From: Ophiobolus disseminans
Taxonomy: Eukaryota > Ascomycota > Dothideomycetes > Pleosporales > Phaeosphaeriaceae
Assembly: GCA_010093685.1 (NCBI GenBank)
Contig: MU006247.1
Location: 62,001-126,000 of the forward strand
Reading direction: 5' to 3'
Length of the DNA: 64,000 bases
The stretch's first letter is position 1; every line of letters starts with the position of its first letter. The notes under the pieces are model-generated. The model had not been told where the DNA came from, did not search any database, and saw nothing but the letters and a program-made list of their open reading frames with translations. Of the stretch, positions 21,969 through 31,945 are shown in pieces. Both the position numbers and the translations under genes were made by a program.

Positions 21969-22616
21969 GGCGTTAATATGAATGCGCGAGCGGTTGAAAC
22001 AAGCACTGAGATACTCCTGGTGTCTCTATCGTTCACCATCCTATTCGAGCAAAACGTAACGAGTGGTGTCCGGATCCAGTCGAGAATCTGCGCTCATTGC
22101 TTTGCGCGCCGGATGATTTCGAGAAAATGTTTACTCGAGGATTCATCGTTACAGATGAATGGGTATAGGATAATCTAGTAACTTAGAGCTAGACTTGGTT
22201 ACAAAAGAACATGTATATGTCCCTCTAATAGAGGTAAAGAGACTTAATATATAGAGATTACAGGAGAGAAGTGCCTGTAGTTAGTAAATTGTGCAGAAAT
22301 TTAATAGTTTGTTTGATAGAAGTTGCGACGGTGTGATGGTGCTACCTAGGTATGTAACGCCACGTAAGCTTCTTTCGACCAGTGCACTGTATAACAGCCT
22401 GTGTTAGCTGTGTAGATGTGTCATGTTCTGAGAATAGAATTAAAGACATATTAACTCATTCGTGTACTGTTGCATCAGGTAGAGCCTGGGATGAGTATCC
22501 GCTACATTGACGAAAGATTGTTACACGACATCGAAAAAAAAACGCAACATTGCTAACCTGTCCATCCGTTCTGACACCTGAGTTTCATACTTGCCAACAC
22601 ATTTCTTCATCCATCA
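21969..22616. other. AT-rich intergenic stretch
   Basis: No gene; AT-rich from about 22140 to 22330 with many TA dinucleotides. Confidence 0.6.
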
Positions 22617-24842
22617 TCATTCCTTCTCTTTGCCCTTTCCCTTGCTCTTTACCATACCCTTCGCCTCAGCGAGTCCCTCCTCGCCACGCTCAAGAATCAT
22701 CGTCCGCGTCATGCTCACAGCATGAGGCAACATGTTCTCGCCCTCCCGCTTGCACCCACCCAAGTCGCGAACCATCTGCGCCGACAACGCGTTCAGCTTT
22801 TCCGTGCCCACGTACACATCTGCTGGATAGTCATTCGGCGCTTTGGTAACGCAGTCATGTTGTATGTTTTGTAGCAGCTCGAGGCACCTCACATGCAAGC
22901 CCAGGACGTCGAAACTCTGCGCTATCTCGTCGTGCTCAAGCGCATCTCTGTACGCAGTCAATATCTGCAAGGCCGATTTTGCGCCCGCGTCGAAGTCCTG
23001 CGCCGTTGCATAAGCCATACCCAGAACGTCACGCTCGTCCGCATCCGTAGCTCCAAAGGCGATGTTCTCTCCGCTCAACTCGACGGACCGTGCTAAATAA
23101 CGGAGTCTATACGGTTTGCTGTTCTTTGTCTGGAAGTTTGACTTTTGGAACTCTCTTGCCTTTTTGCGTTGTTTACTATCGTGAATATCAGGCGTAAACT
23201 CAAGCTTAGACGCAACTAAGCCGAGAGCTTCACATATGCCGTTGAAAGAGTCTTCAGGCCGACTAAAAGCCGTGCTCCTGAAAGCCCAATCTGCTTGCTG
23301 TCGACCAATGAGGAAGTCCATGTCGGGCCACGCAGGCAAAAATCCAAAGTGCCGAATGGCGCGGTAGAGCTGGGCGACAGCAAGGATGTGGCCTTGGCTG
23401 CTCGCTGTGTCGACGGCAAGCTTGTGAGACTTTTGTCGAAATTCGGCTTGAGTGATTCCGCATAGTGTCGGGTGAATGTGCAGAAGAGGGTCGTTGGTGC
23501 TGTGGTCAATATCGGGGAATGTTTTCTCTGATGCATCAACATAAAGTTGAAAAGCCTTTCCGAGGGCAATTTTTTCGATATGCGTAATGCGTCGTCGGAC
23601 ATCGTTGTCTAGATTCGTTTGCTCCAACGTACTTCGATCGATGCTGCTAGCATCTAGGTAGCGCTGGTATTGTCGACGGAGTTGCTCGCCGGTGCTTTTG
23701 AGTATCTGAGCGCCTTGCTGTTCTGAGTCTGACGCTATAGTGCAGTGCGTATCCCAAAGCATCTGGAACGCGAAGACAACCCACGTGTCCATTGCCCCTT
23801 CTGCTAACATAGTTGAAGTCGCTTTATAGACGTAGTCCTCCCACCACGGATGCGGTAACGTCTCAGGGAGTTTGTTTTTCTGAGTGAACAATCCGTAGAG
23901 CTGAGTGATGCAGCGGAAGAACTTGTTCACTTGTGCAGTTAGCTCCCGCGAATCGGACTCTTCATTGCCTGGCCCCATGACGAGGACGATGTATGAAGCG
24001 ATGTTCATGTCGGAACAAACAGCATCCTCGACGCTCAGATCCTCGAATGAGGCTATATTCTTGGAGTCACCAAGCTTGAAAATTGAGGTCTTTTGTCCCG
24101 GACAGCAGAACTCTTCGCATAGGAAACGAATCAGCCTGGTGTGCATGAGCCTTGGGCTGCCGCTGATGTGAGGGAAATCCTGTATGTGGTCGCAGAGCTC
24201 TCGGATCATCGCTATGGCTGCGTTTGTCACAAGCGAAGCAGTCTGCAATGTGATCCTATCGCTGATGAGATCTTGCCAGGCGCGCTGAGCGAAGATCCGA
24301 ATATTTGTGCAATCTTTCAGCAGGTAGTACAAGGCTACAGCCGCCTGTGTCTTTTCAGTTGGGATGATCTGACTGGAATGGTCCGCTTGGGTCGTATTGT
24401 GCTGGATGGTAGAAGATTCGGTCGATCCGGCGTCAGTGGCAGCACTAGCCATAGGATCGAGCACAGACTCATTCTCTCTACCCGGTTCGCTTGACTCGGC
24501 TAGTGGGTTGCTGAAGTATTTCATGGCGCGCGCGAGCTTAAGTAGGTACTTTTTGAGCTCGCTTTGATTGTGCAACATGTTATCATACGCAGCCGTATCT
24601 TTCTGGTCCTCCGCCTTCCCGATACCTTGAAGACTGGTGTACCATTTGAGGCAATCTTTGTATCCTTTGAATGCATCTTTCAGGTTTGTCGCGATATGTT
24701 CAGGCATGGTCACCTCTTTTGACAGCCGTTCGGGCATGAAGCCGTTGCCCATAGTCCGATGGCCTATTTCTGTCCACTGACAGAAGATATTTAGGTTGGT
24801 TTTGAACCGCCGGTAGGTATCTAGCTGAACGTCTTTCTCCAT
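22617..24842 (-). CDS. DUF6604-family protein, intact
   Basis: Single exon of 741 residues with ATG at 24842-24840. It begins MEKDVQLDTYRRFKTNLNIFCQW, the DUF6604 motif placed at the very N-terminus as usual. An alpha-helical domain (about 1-110), a Ser/Thr-rich linker (110-165), and a second helical block (about 165-230; VALYYLLKDCTNIRIFAQRAWQDL, then TASLVTNAAIAMI) follow. The long C-terminal part is shared with the copies at 1-1487 and 2-4.3 kb (LPAWPDMDFLIGRQQAD; ALQILTAYRDALEHDEI). It ends in a Lys-rich tail. There is no signal peptide or membrane segment. It is the reference for judging decay of the second copy. Function unknown. Confidence 0.75.
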   Translation of the reverse strand: MEKDVQLDTYRRFKTNLNIFCQWTEIGHRTMGNGFMPERLSKEVTMPEHIATNLKDAFKGYKDCLKWYTSLQGIGKAEDQKDTAAYDNMLHNQSELKKYLLKLARAMKYFSNPLAESSEPGRENESVLDPMASAATDAGSTESSTIQHNTTQADHSSQIIPTEKTQAAVALYYLLKDCTNIRIFAQRAWQDLISDRITLQTASLVTNAAIAMIRELCDHIQDFPHISGSPRLMHTRLIRFLCEEFCCPGQKTSIFKLGDSKNIASFEDLSVEDAVCSDMNIASYIVLVMGPGNEESDSRELTAQVNKFFRCITQLYGLFTQKNKLPETLPHPWWEDYVYKATSTMLAEGAMDTWVVFAFQMLWDTHCTIASDSEQQGAQILKSTGEQLRRQYQRYLDASSIDRSTLEQTNLDNDVRRRITHIEKIALGKAFQLYVDASEKTFPDIDHSTNDPLLHIHPTLCGITQAEFRQKSHKLAVDTASSQGHILAVAQLYRAIRHFGFLPAWPDMDFLIGRQQADWAFRSTAFSRPEDSFNGICEALGLVASKLEFTPDIHDSKQRKKAREFQKSNFQTKNSKPYRLRYLARSVELSGENIAFGATDADERDVLGMAYATAQDFDAGAKSALQILTAYRDALEHDEIAQSFDVLGLHVRCLELLQNIQHDCVTKAPNDYPADVYVGTEKLNALSAQMVRDLGGCKREGENMLPHAVSMTRTMILERGEEGLAEAKGMVKSKGKGKEKE

Positions 24843-25096
24843 CTGGGCTGCAGTCGATGTCAGTATGATGATCGAAGTCAGGACTCATGACACTCTAGTT
24901 ATATGAACGGAAACCCAATTGCGATTGCTGTATATACCGCGTGACAGACTCATCGACGAGCCCAATGATGTGACAAACCGCAATTGAAATTTCAGTGAAC
25001 AACAAGCTTAATCCCGTCTCATGGGCGAGTCCGATGATCGCTCGAAAAGCAATGATCGATAAAGTTCTCCATCACATGTGCGGAGAATCATGTTGG

Positions 25097-27292
25097 CTAT
25101 GATGAAAAGTTTATGACTCCCAAACTCTGGAGCTTTTGAACGCCCACATCATTGCCGGTCTCCAACGCCACTCGAATACTCTGCGCATTTGGTCGTGGAA
25201 CCTGCCGGTGCGTGTCTGATCCAACAATCACATCGATAGTTTGCAGGTACCGCGTCCTGACCTCATCGTTTTTGTTTGTTCCTTTACACGCCAGGACAAT
25301 ATCGTAGAGCCGAAATCTGGACAGGTTCTGGGCAGCATCTGGTCGCAGCAGCACTTGAACCGCGTCTGGCTTGAACTTCAGTATGGCGGTTTCAAGAGCC
25401 TCGCCAAACAAGTCTGGTGCCATGCTGATCATTTCTCTGAGCATTGCCGTTGCTGTAGCTCCCCCATGTCCCGCTGCAAACTGCAGGACATTTGGAGATG
25501 AGAATGCTGGGTCATATGGATGTGCGCCACTTCGAAGGATGACCCTTGCAGTTTCTAAACTTCCTTGGACGATTGCAGCAGCGAGAGGCTGAGCTTTGTA
25601 TTCTTGTTCAGAACCTTCTTTCAGGAGAAGCCTGAAGGACACTTCTTCTCTTGTCAGTTCTGGTCTCGCTTTGAGTAGCATCTCAACGCCCTCTGCTGCA
25701 TTTGCGAGAATGGCTCTGCTGAGTAAGGTTCTGGGTGCCGAATCATCCGCCGTGCGCTGGGCGTACCCGAGGTTGAATCCATGCTTGATGAGGAGCTCGA
25801 GAATCCGGAGCGCATCCTGCCGCCGATACAGCCATGTATCTTTGATCAAGGCATTGACAGGGTAGACGTAGCGCTGGAAGTTCGCGCTCGGAATCTGGCC
25901 TTCCTCCGAAGTTGACTTCTCTTGCTTTTCGTATGCTAACAGGCCCTTGTTCATCTCCAGCATCAGCTCCACTGCATCCGCCCAGCCGGCTCTCACGAAG
26001 CTCGAGAGTGTGGAGTAGTGATAGGTTGTCTGTATCATTCTTGTCCCATCTCCATCATAGGGCTTATCTTCATACACTCTTGTCGTGATCGCTGATGGAT
26101 TGAATCCCGGATTGCTCATGATGACTTTCAGCAAGTCCATATCTTGTGCGGCATTTCCCATTCTCGAAATAGCGTCGAGAACACTTCTTTGGTAGACCTT
26201 TGCTGGCACGACTCTTCTGTAAACAGTGCGGTTGGCGTCAAAGTACTCCCGTGGCCATTGCTCAACGAACGGATTTGCGCCATGTGTTGAGATAAGACAG
26301 CGAGCGACTTCGCCATACCCGGAGTATGCCACGTCTAAAAGCTTGTAGTCCATTCCTGTATATGGGTCCTTCTTTTGGCTCTCGCTGAGGTTATATATGG
26401 CACCCTGTCTAAGCAAGTAGTCGACAACGTGAACATGACCGGCCGCAGTAGCTTTGTTCAGTGCGTCGTGCCGACGATTCTTGAGTCTGTGGACGGAGCG
26501 GAAGTTGGGATTAACTCCCAGTGCCATTGTGGCCTCCACAAGCGGGAGGTTACCCTCTTGCGCAGCATCCTCAAGAACACTAGCTAGCGAATCCAGGGAA
26601 TATCCACTTTCCGGACGTGCAGGTACACTCGGTCTTCGGATCGAATAACTGATCAGAGATGACAGGGATTCGTTTGAACCACGCCGCTTCAGAGTCTTGC
26701 CAACTCTATCTGCTTTTCCGAGCCGACGGAGAACTTCCGCATGTGCCTCTCCGGGCGCCATCTGCTGCATGGGCATCTCAGAAATATGACTTGAGAGCCC
26801 TCGCACGTATGTGGGTCGCGGATTGGAAAGGCTCTCTTTTCTGACATGCGAAAACGAAGGCACATGCCCATGGCGGGTCTGCACGACATATTCTGGGAAT
26901 TGATCTTCGACTTGGAGAGCTTGTACCGCTTCTGGAAGAAATTCATCGTGCACCTCTGGAAGCGATTCATCTTGCCTGTGATTCCTTTGTCCAAACGAAG
27001 CTGGCACCAACACGGGATAATCCGACATCGTCGTGTGATCATTTCGTACAACCTCTGGTAGTGAGGACATTGGAGGAAACCCCGAGCCAGCACTACGTGC
27101 TTTCGGAGGTTTTTGAACGGCCAGGTCATCCTCTGCATGGTGAAGGCCATTCTGAGACGTTGTCATCGCTGGCGAGTTCTGATTGAATGGATGTTGCACC
27201 GCAAATGCATCGTCCGAAGTCCGTGACCCAATGCCATTCTTCTGGTTTCGTGGTGATTCGGCGGTCTGCTGTAGGAACGGATTGTTCGACAT
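25097..27292 (-). CDS. Ankyrin-repeat protein
   Basis: Single exon, 731 residues. The N-terminal 200 residues are polar and probably disordered (opening MSNNPFLQQTAESPRNQ). Ankyrin-type repeats start near residue 230 (LASVLEDAAQEGNLPLVEAT, then HDALNKATAAGHVHVVDYLL). Further degenerate repeats run to about residue 690, with ALRILELLIKHG, EGVEMLLKARPE and LETARVILRSGAHPYD segments. There are no membrane segments or catalytic domain. Probably a protein-interaction scaffold; the partner is unknown. Its 5' flank (27293-28179) carries no other gene. Confidence 0.75.
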   Translation of the reverse strand: MSNNPFLQQTAESPRNQKNGIGSRTSDDAFAVQHPFNQNSPAMTTSQNGLHHAEDDLAVQKPPKARSAGSGFPPMSSLPEVVRNDHTTMSDYPVLVPASFGQRNHRQDESLPEVHDEFLPEAVQALQVEDQFPEYVVQTRHGHVPSFSHVRKESLSNPRPTYVRGLSSHISEMPMQQMAPGEAHAEVLRRLGKADRVGKTLKRRGSNESLSSLISYSIRRPSVPARPESGYSLDSLASVLEDAAQEGNLPLVEATMALGVNPNFRSVHRLKNRRHDALNKATAAGHVHVVDYLLRQGAIYNLSESQKKDPYTGMDYKLLDVAYSGYGEVARCLISTHGANPFVEQWPREYFDANRTVYRRVVPAKVYQRSVLDAISRMGNAAQDMDLLKVIMSNPGFNPSAITTRVYEDKPYDGDGTRMIQTTYHYSTLSSFVRAGWADAVELMLEMNKGLLAYEKQEKSTSEEGQIPSANFQRYVYPVNALIKDTWLYRRQDALRILELLIKHGFNLGYAQRTADDSAPRTLLSRAILANAAEGVEMLLKARPELTREEVSFRLLLKEGSEQEYKAQPLAAAIVQGSLETARVILRSGAHPYDPAFSSPNVLQFAAGHGGATATAMLREMISMAPDLFGEALETAILKFKPDAVQVLLRPDAAQNLSRFRLYDIVLACKGTNKNDEVRTRYLQTIDVIVGSDTHRQVPRPNAQSIRVALETGNDVGVQKLQSLGVINFSS

Positions 27293-28179
27293 CTTGCTGG
27301 TAGAGGCAGAATGACAGAACCATGGACACGGTACGCTTTCATCTAAGATCTAGCCATCGGATGCTATCGAGGCTGAGCTGATTGCGTGGGGGATGACGAC
27401 GAGATCTCGTCGATGCTCTACAGCCAATCATCGCGACACGTGCAAGAGGTGCAGGTGCACCACCGATGAGGCCTGTTCTCGACAACGGCGCCAGAACGCG
27501 TTTGCATCACCATCGAGCGCCCGAAAAAGTCCGTGGTATGAGAACTAAGAAAGTGGGGTTGGGAACCAAGAGAGTCGAGGTGCCATTCGAGGAAAGAAGC
27601 GACAACAGCACCTGCTGGCAGCTGCGTTTTACTTGTGTCACGTGCCTCTCCAGATTGAGGTGCCCAGGTGCTCACCAACGCTCCAGCCCACTTTTCGTGA
27701 CGTGCTACGTAGCTTCAGTTTTAAAATCTTGTACCTGGTAACGCAGCACCCCGACTATGATACTACAACTTTGACAGCCTTGCCCTGAAGATTTTATAAG
27801 CTCGGCAACTGTGCGGGCAAAAATACTCGGGAGACGTGGTCCTATTGCGATGTTTGGTTTGAAGTTTTTCTCGCCCAGGGCAAGACAGACTTCCATAGTG
27901 ACCACCAGAAATATCTAAGCACCAAAGGATTAGCGGGTCGTAGAACTAATAAGCCGCGATCTCACGTCGTGATATAGGCAGGGGTGAAAAGGACAAGAAG
28001 AGTGACAGAGATGTTCAAGTATGACCGAGGATCTCTAACTGCATGAATTTTGGCTTCGCCTGTGAGATTGGAATCGTGAGACAGTTCAAAGCGAGAATTG
28101 AAAGAAAAGTCGTAATCAAACATGCAAGTCGCAATGACTGAATTGAAAAACGCATGCCCGAAAGAAACAACTCGCATCT
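27293..28179. other. Intergenic, promoter of ankyrin gene
   Basis: 887 bases; no supported coding frame on either strand. Confidence 0.55.
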
Positions 28180-29847
28180 CTACTGCTTAAACAACAACGC
28201 AGCCATAACCCTTGTAGCCTCAAACGCCCCTCGCCCCTGCAACAACGACGCAAAAGTCTCAGGCACCTTGCTAAACGTCTTCGCCGTATCAGCCTCAGTC
28301 CATACACTCGGAAACGCCGTGTCAACAGTGACTTGCGACTCCGCCTCGCCTGTCCAGTCGAATCCTATCCGCCAATTGAGTTTCAGCAGGACGTGCGAGT
28401 CTTGCAAGATCAGGCTGTCGCGACCGAGATGGCGGTTTATGTCTTTGCGCGACATCTTTGACTTTGCTAGTGCCGGTGGTCGCGCGTTTTCTGTGTCATC
28501 TCGGGTGTGGCCGGCTAGAAGGTGTGCATATGTAGTCTCGCATCTATGCCAGTACTGCGCTCGCTTTTGTGCAATGGTGAAGTATGACTCGATGGCCCAG
28601 CATGCATTACTCAGATCTTTCTCTTCCGCGCGCTTGCGTAGATACGTGCCGAGCTCGCGCTCTGCCCATGGGGAAAGGCGGAGGATGTGCATGTCGATAA
28701 CCTGATTTACAAGTACGTCGATGATGAGGGAGATCTGCGCAGTGAGGAGCTTCTGCGGGCCGACGATGTCGATTGTGTGCTTTTGCTGGACGCGCCTTGA
28801 GGAGGGAACGATCTTGCCGCGTGGTAGGCTTACGTGCGTTGAGTACTTCATGGAGGTGAACATCTCGAGGTAGGGTAGCGGGTCTGCGAGCTCGACAGGT
28901 CGGTGTGAGGCTATAGGCTTCTCTTCGTTCTTTCGCCGTGGGAGAGGGATTGCAAGGGTCGAGAAGGGTAGGAACGAGCAGAGCAGAGTTGAGACTGGTG
29001 TCACAGCATCCGCCTTACTATCCGCACCACTGACCTTAGCAATGAAGCCTTGCAGGTCTGATCGTTCAGATGTTCGCAACACATCAACCGCACTTCTTTG
29101 CTGCTCCTTAGTAATCTCTTCCAGGCATCTTGACACCTGAGCCTCCACCTCTGCCACTTCGCGCTCAAGCCTCGCCTTCTCCTGCTTCCGCTTCTCGAGC
29201 TCCGGGTCTGGAGGCTGCCTTTTTCCCGGGTTTGTTCGAGCATCCGCTTCTTCGGGGCCATCTTCTATGTGCTGGGTGGGAGATGCCTCCTGAACGGGCG
29301 GTGCTTTCGGGCGTAGTGAAGACTGCTTCACAGGGCCCTTCGCCCGTGGTGGCCGCTTGCTGGGGGAAGAATACAGGACACCTCGACGTGGTTCGTCTTC
29401 GTCTTCCAAACCTCGTTGGGATGGCGTTGCCGGAAGCTCCGGCTCTTCATCTGTTGGATTTGGTGGGCTCCTATGGCCTCCTACCCGTCTTGCGCGGGGC
29501 GTCACATTCTGGGCGGTGGTAGCCCTTTGTTGTGCGCCGACAGTTGCATCCTCACCTCCCGCTTCTTGCGCGCGTTCTTGACTCGAAGTGTCCTGTACAC
29601 CCGTTTCGCCGAGTACGAATGCACGCGCCTGCTTCCCTCGCGCCAGGGTATCGCTACGACTGCTCGGTCTCGACGGCGATCCGGCGGAAGCTAGTTGAGA
29701 TGGTAGTAGACTGGGGTAGTTTCGAGCAAGGCTGGCCTTTGTGGGCGACGCAAAAGACGGTCGTCGCGGTGGTTTCCTGAGAGGACTCGATGGCATCTCC
29801 GCAGGTGGTGAACTAGTCTTCCTTCGTTTGCGCGCGGGCTCGTCCAT
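28180..29847 (-). CDS. Possible CENP-O/Mcm21-like kinetochore protein
   Basis: The frame is open from 30042, but the first 65 codons look like leader; the ATG at 29847 (MDEPARKRRKTSSPP) is the better start, giving 555 residues. The N-terminal 220 residues are Ser/Pro/Arg-rich and disordered (SSPLRKPPRRPSFASPTKASL). A short coiled coil (ARLEREVAEVEAQVSRCLEEI) follows near 235-265, then a globular C-terminus ending in a hydrophobic strand pattern (LLKLNWRIGFDWTGEAES) and VPETFASLLQGRGAFEATRVM. The coiled coil plus C-terminal RWD-like region suggests the COMA subunit Mcm21/Mal2/CENP-O, but I rest this on layout and a few motifs only; it may be another nuclear protein. Divergent from the gene at 30182. 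Confidence 0.45.
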   Translation of the reverse strand: MDEPARKRRKTSSPPAEMPSSPLRKPPRRPSFASPTKASLARNYPSLLPSQLASAGSPSRPSSRSDTLARGKQARAFVLGETGVQDTSSQERAQEAGGEDATVGAQQRATTAQNVTPRARRVGGHRSPPNPTDEEPELPATPSQRGLEDEDEPRRGVLYSSPSKRPPRAKGPVKQSSLRPKAPPVQEASPTQHIEDGPEEADARTNPGKRQPPDPELEKRKQEKARLEREVAEVEAQVSRCLEEITKEQQRSAVDVLRTSERSDLQGFIAKVSGADSKADAVTPVSTLLCSFLPFSTLAIPLPRRKNEEKPIASHRPVELADPLPYLEMFTSMKYSTHVSLPRGKIVPSSRRVQQKHTIDIVGPQKLLTAQISLIIDVLVNQVIDMHILRLSPWAERELGTYLRKRAEEKDLSNACWAIESYFTIAQKRAQYWHRCETTYAHLLAGHTRDDTENARPPALAKSKMSRKDINRHLGRDSLILQDSHVLLKLNWRIGFDWTGEAESQVTVDTAFPSVWTEADTAKTFSKVPETFASLLQGRGAFEATRVMAALLFKQ

Positions 29848-30181
29848 TATTTGAGGGATAGTATGAATCGCGTGCGATTGACAGTTATTTGGACCCCGAA
29901 GTTTAGTTGAATAGTGGTGTAGGAATATGCTTGCGAATCGCGTGTTTTGGTGGGATGGTGGACGCGACGGCGCGTGTTGTTGCTGCGAGACCCTGTCGGC
30001 GTTCAAGTGCAATTTTTGCCGAGGCCTCGGACCGCGGCGCAAAATGACGTCTGTCGAGCGATCATTCTGATATCCCCAAGATTACTTTCACCAATTGCAG
30101 GACACTCAATGTGCAGTATTGAAGCATGTGGTACACATAATATACCCTGCCTTCACCACCATTTCACCTCACCACACACCC

Positions 30182-30987
30182 ATGGAACGAACAGTACGGC
30201 CACTTGCCACACACAACATGTGTGCATCGTGCTGGAGAGCACTGTACAGATCGTCTGCTACGCCAGCGTCGAAAAGAGTGGGACTGCAGAATAGCAGCCG
30301 GATGCAGCGACGCTACAAAGGATACATAGCACCAGCAGGCGAACAAGCCAGACCGATAAGCGGCTTCTACGCAGGTGATTCAACTCCCACGCCACTTCTC
30401 CCGCCTCACGCTAACAGTCCACAGAGATGCTCAAGAAGCATCCCTCCGAAGTCCGGCCCCTCATACAAACCGCACCCGAGCCACCACCTCCAGATACTCT
30501 CACAAAGACTCAAAAAGAACTTCTGTTAGAAAAAGCCCGCACAGTTTTTGGTTCTAGGCTCGATGCCCCAGCCGAACGCCGCAAAGAAATAGAGGCTGCT
30601 TCACAAGTTGTTGCAGGTATCACAGTTCCACCGAGGCCCGAAGAGCCAGATAACTGCTGCATGTCTGGCTGCGTGAACTGTGTGTGGGAGATGTACCGCG
30701 ATGAGATGGAAGAATGGGCCGCCAAGAGTGCGCAGGCAAGGGCAGCGATGCAAGCACAACGACAGGAAGGGAAAGGGACAGGACAGATGGTGGCAGGCAG
30801 CGGTATGCCGACGCATGTGGCTGTCAGCATGGATGACGATGGAGGTGGGAGTGAGAGTAATTGGGGTGGGTCGAGCGAGAGCACTTTGTTTGATGATATT
30901 CCTGTGGGCATTCGAGAATTTATGCGGACAGAAAAGAAGTTGAAGATGATGCAAGAGGAGCAGAGGGGGAAGCAGGCTGCTGCATAG
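30182..30987 (+). CDS. Oxidoreductase-like (OXLD1-type) mitochondrial protein
   Basis: Two exons, 30182-30374 and 30425-30987; the 50-nt intron has GTGATT, GCTAAC and CACAG. The product is 251 residues. The diagnostic block PPRPEEPDNCCMSGCVNCVW lies at about residues 133-152, with cysteines 142, 143, 147 and 150 that match the small N-terminal 'oxidoreductase-like' domain found in OXLD1 homologs. The N-terminus is basic and hydroxylated without acidic residues for about 50 positions (RPLATHNMCASCWRALYRSS), consistent with a mitochondrial presequence. The C-terminal half is Gln/Glu/Gly-rich. The exact reaction is unknown. Confidence 0.8.
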
Positions 30988-31135
30988 CGAGCGAGCTAGG
31001 CACCGTACTGATCGTTGTAGAACATGCGTATACCCATGAATATGATCGCTTGTACCCACCTACGCGCCTCTGGAAACTCTGCCATAGTCGTACATGTTAC
31101 TCCATCCATGCATCGTCGTCCATAGTGTGCAGCTC

Positions 31136-31525
31136 CTAGTCCTCGCCGACCTCTACACCCTTGCTCTTCAGATCCGTCCGCGCCTCCAATATCTGCGCCT
31201 GCAACTCCTTGTATGCCTCGGGAACATCGTTGAAGGTGAAGACTCCCCAGCCAAGCTTGAACAGGAGGTATGCGCCGAAGGAGACGAGCGCCCAGAAGGG
31301 GACCTGCATGCGTGTTAGAGTTCATGTCCTTGTATGGGGCGGTAGGCTGATGAACATACAACTGGCACAACTTCCTTCTGAATCTTCTCAGGGAACGACA
31401 CAATCTCCAAGAATACGGCAAGGTATATCTACACCGCGTTAGCATACATGGCTTCCAGGGGCTGCATCGGAGCGTACGGAGGTCAGTATCATAGCAATAC
31501 TGATGGTCTGCTGAGCGCGCGTCAT
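31136..31525 (-). CDS. DPM3: Dolichol-phosphate mannosyltransferase subunit 3
   Basis: Three exons: 31525-31478, 31428-31360 and 31303-31136; introns 31429-31477 (49 nt, GTACGC...GCTAAC...TGTAG) and 31304-31359 (56 nt, GTATGT...TCTAAC...GCAG). The product is 94 residues. Two membrane helices (about 5-25 and 38-58, the second within VPFWALVSFGAYLLFKLGWG) are followed by the DPM3 hallmark VFTFNDVPEAYKELQAQI and a helix. DPM3 tethers the catalytic subunit DPM1 to the ER membrane for making Dol-P-Man used in N-glycans, O-mannosylation and GPI anchors. The three-exon model restores the normal family length. Divergent from the armadillo gene, 420 bp apart. Confidence 0.93.
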
Positions 31526-31945
31526 GATTGCGGTATTGGTGGCTTCTAAATGAGGGTATTCGGTGAAAGGAGCCTTGGAGTTGCGCCGCGGGGAGTGGTG
31601 GTAAGTAAAGGGTGCATGCCAGATCTCGAAAGTCGTGCCAAGGGATCGCTGGCAGATCCCCTGAGTCGTGGGGAGCTGTAGCCGAGTTGGGCAAGTGCAG
31701 CCGGGAGTGGGTGGAGCGAACATTCAAGTCAGAATGTGGGATGACCAATCTCACTGCACGTACAACACCAATTTACAAGAGTTAGACTAGAGGACTGAGC
31801 TGTTGATTTCACTGTACATAGTGGTGCAAATACTCATACGCAAGAACTGAGCGCGCCCAAGATTCTCTCATCAGCCCTGGCACAGGCAGCAGCTTGAAAG
31901 GTGTATCTACACGATCTCAAAAAAAAACAGCTAGGATTGATTATT

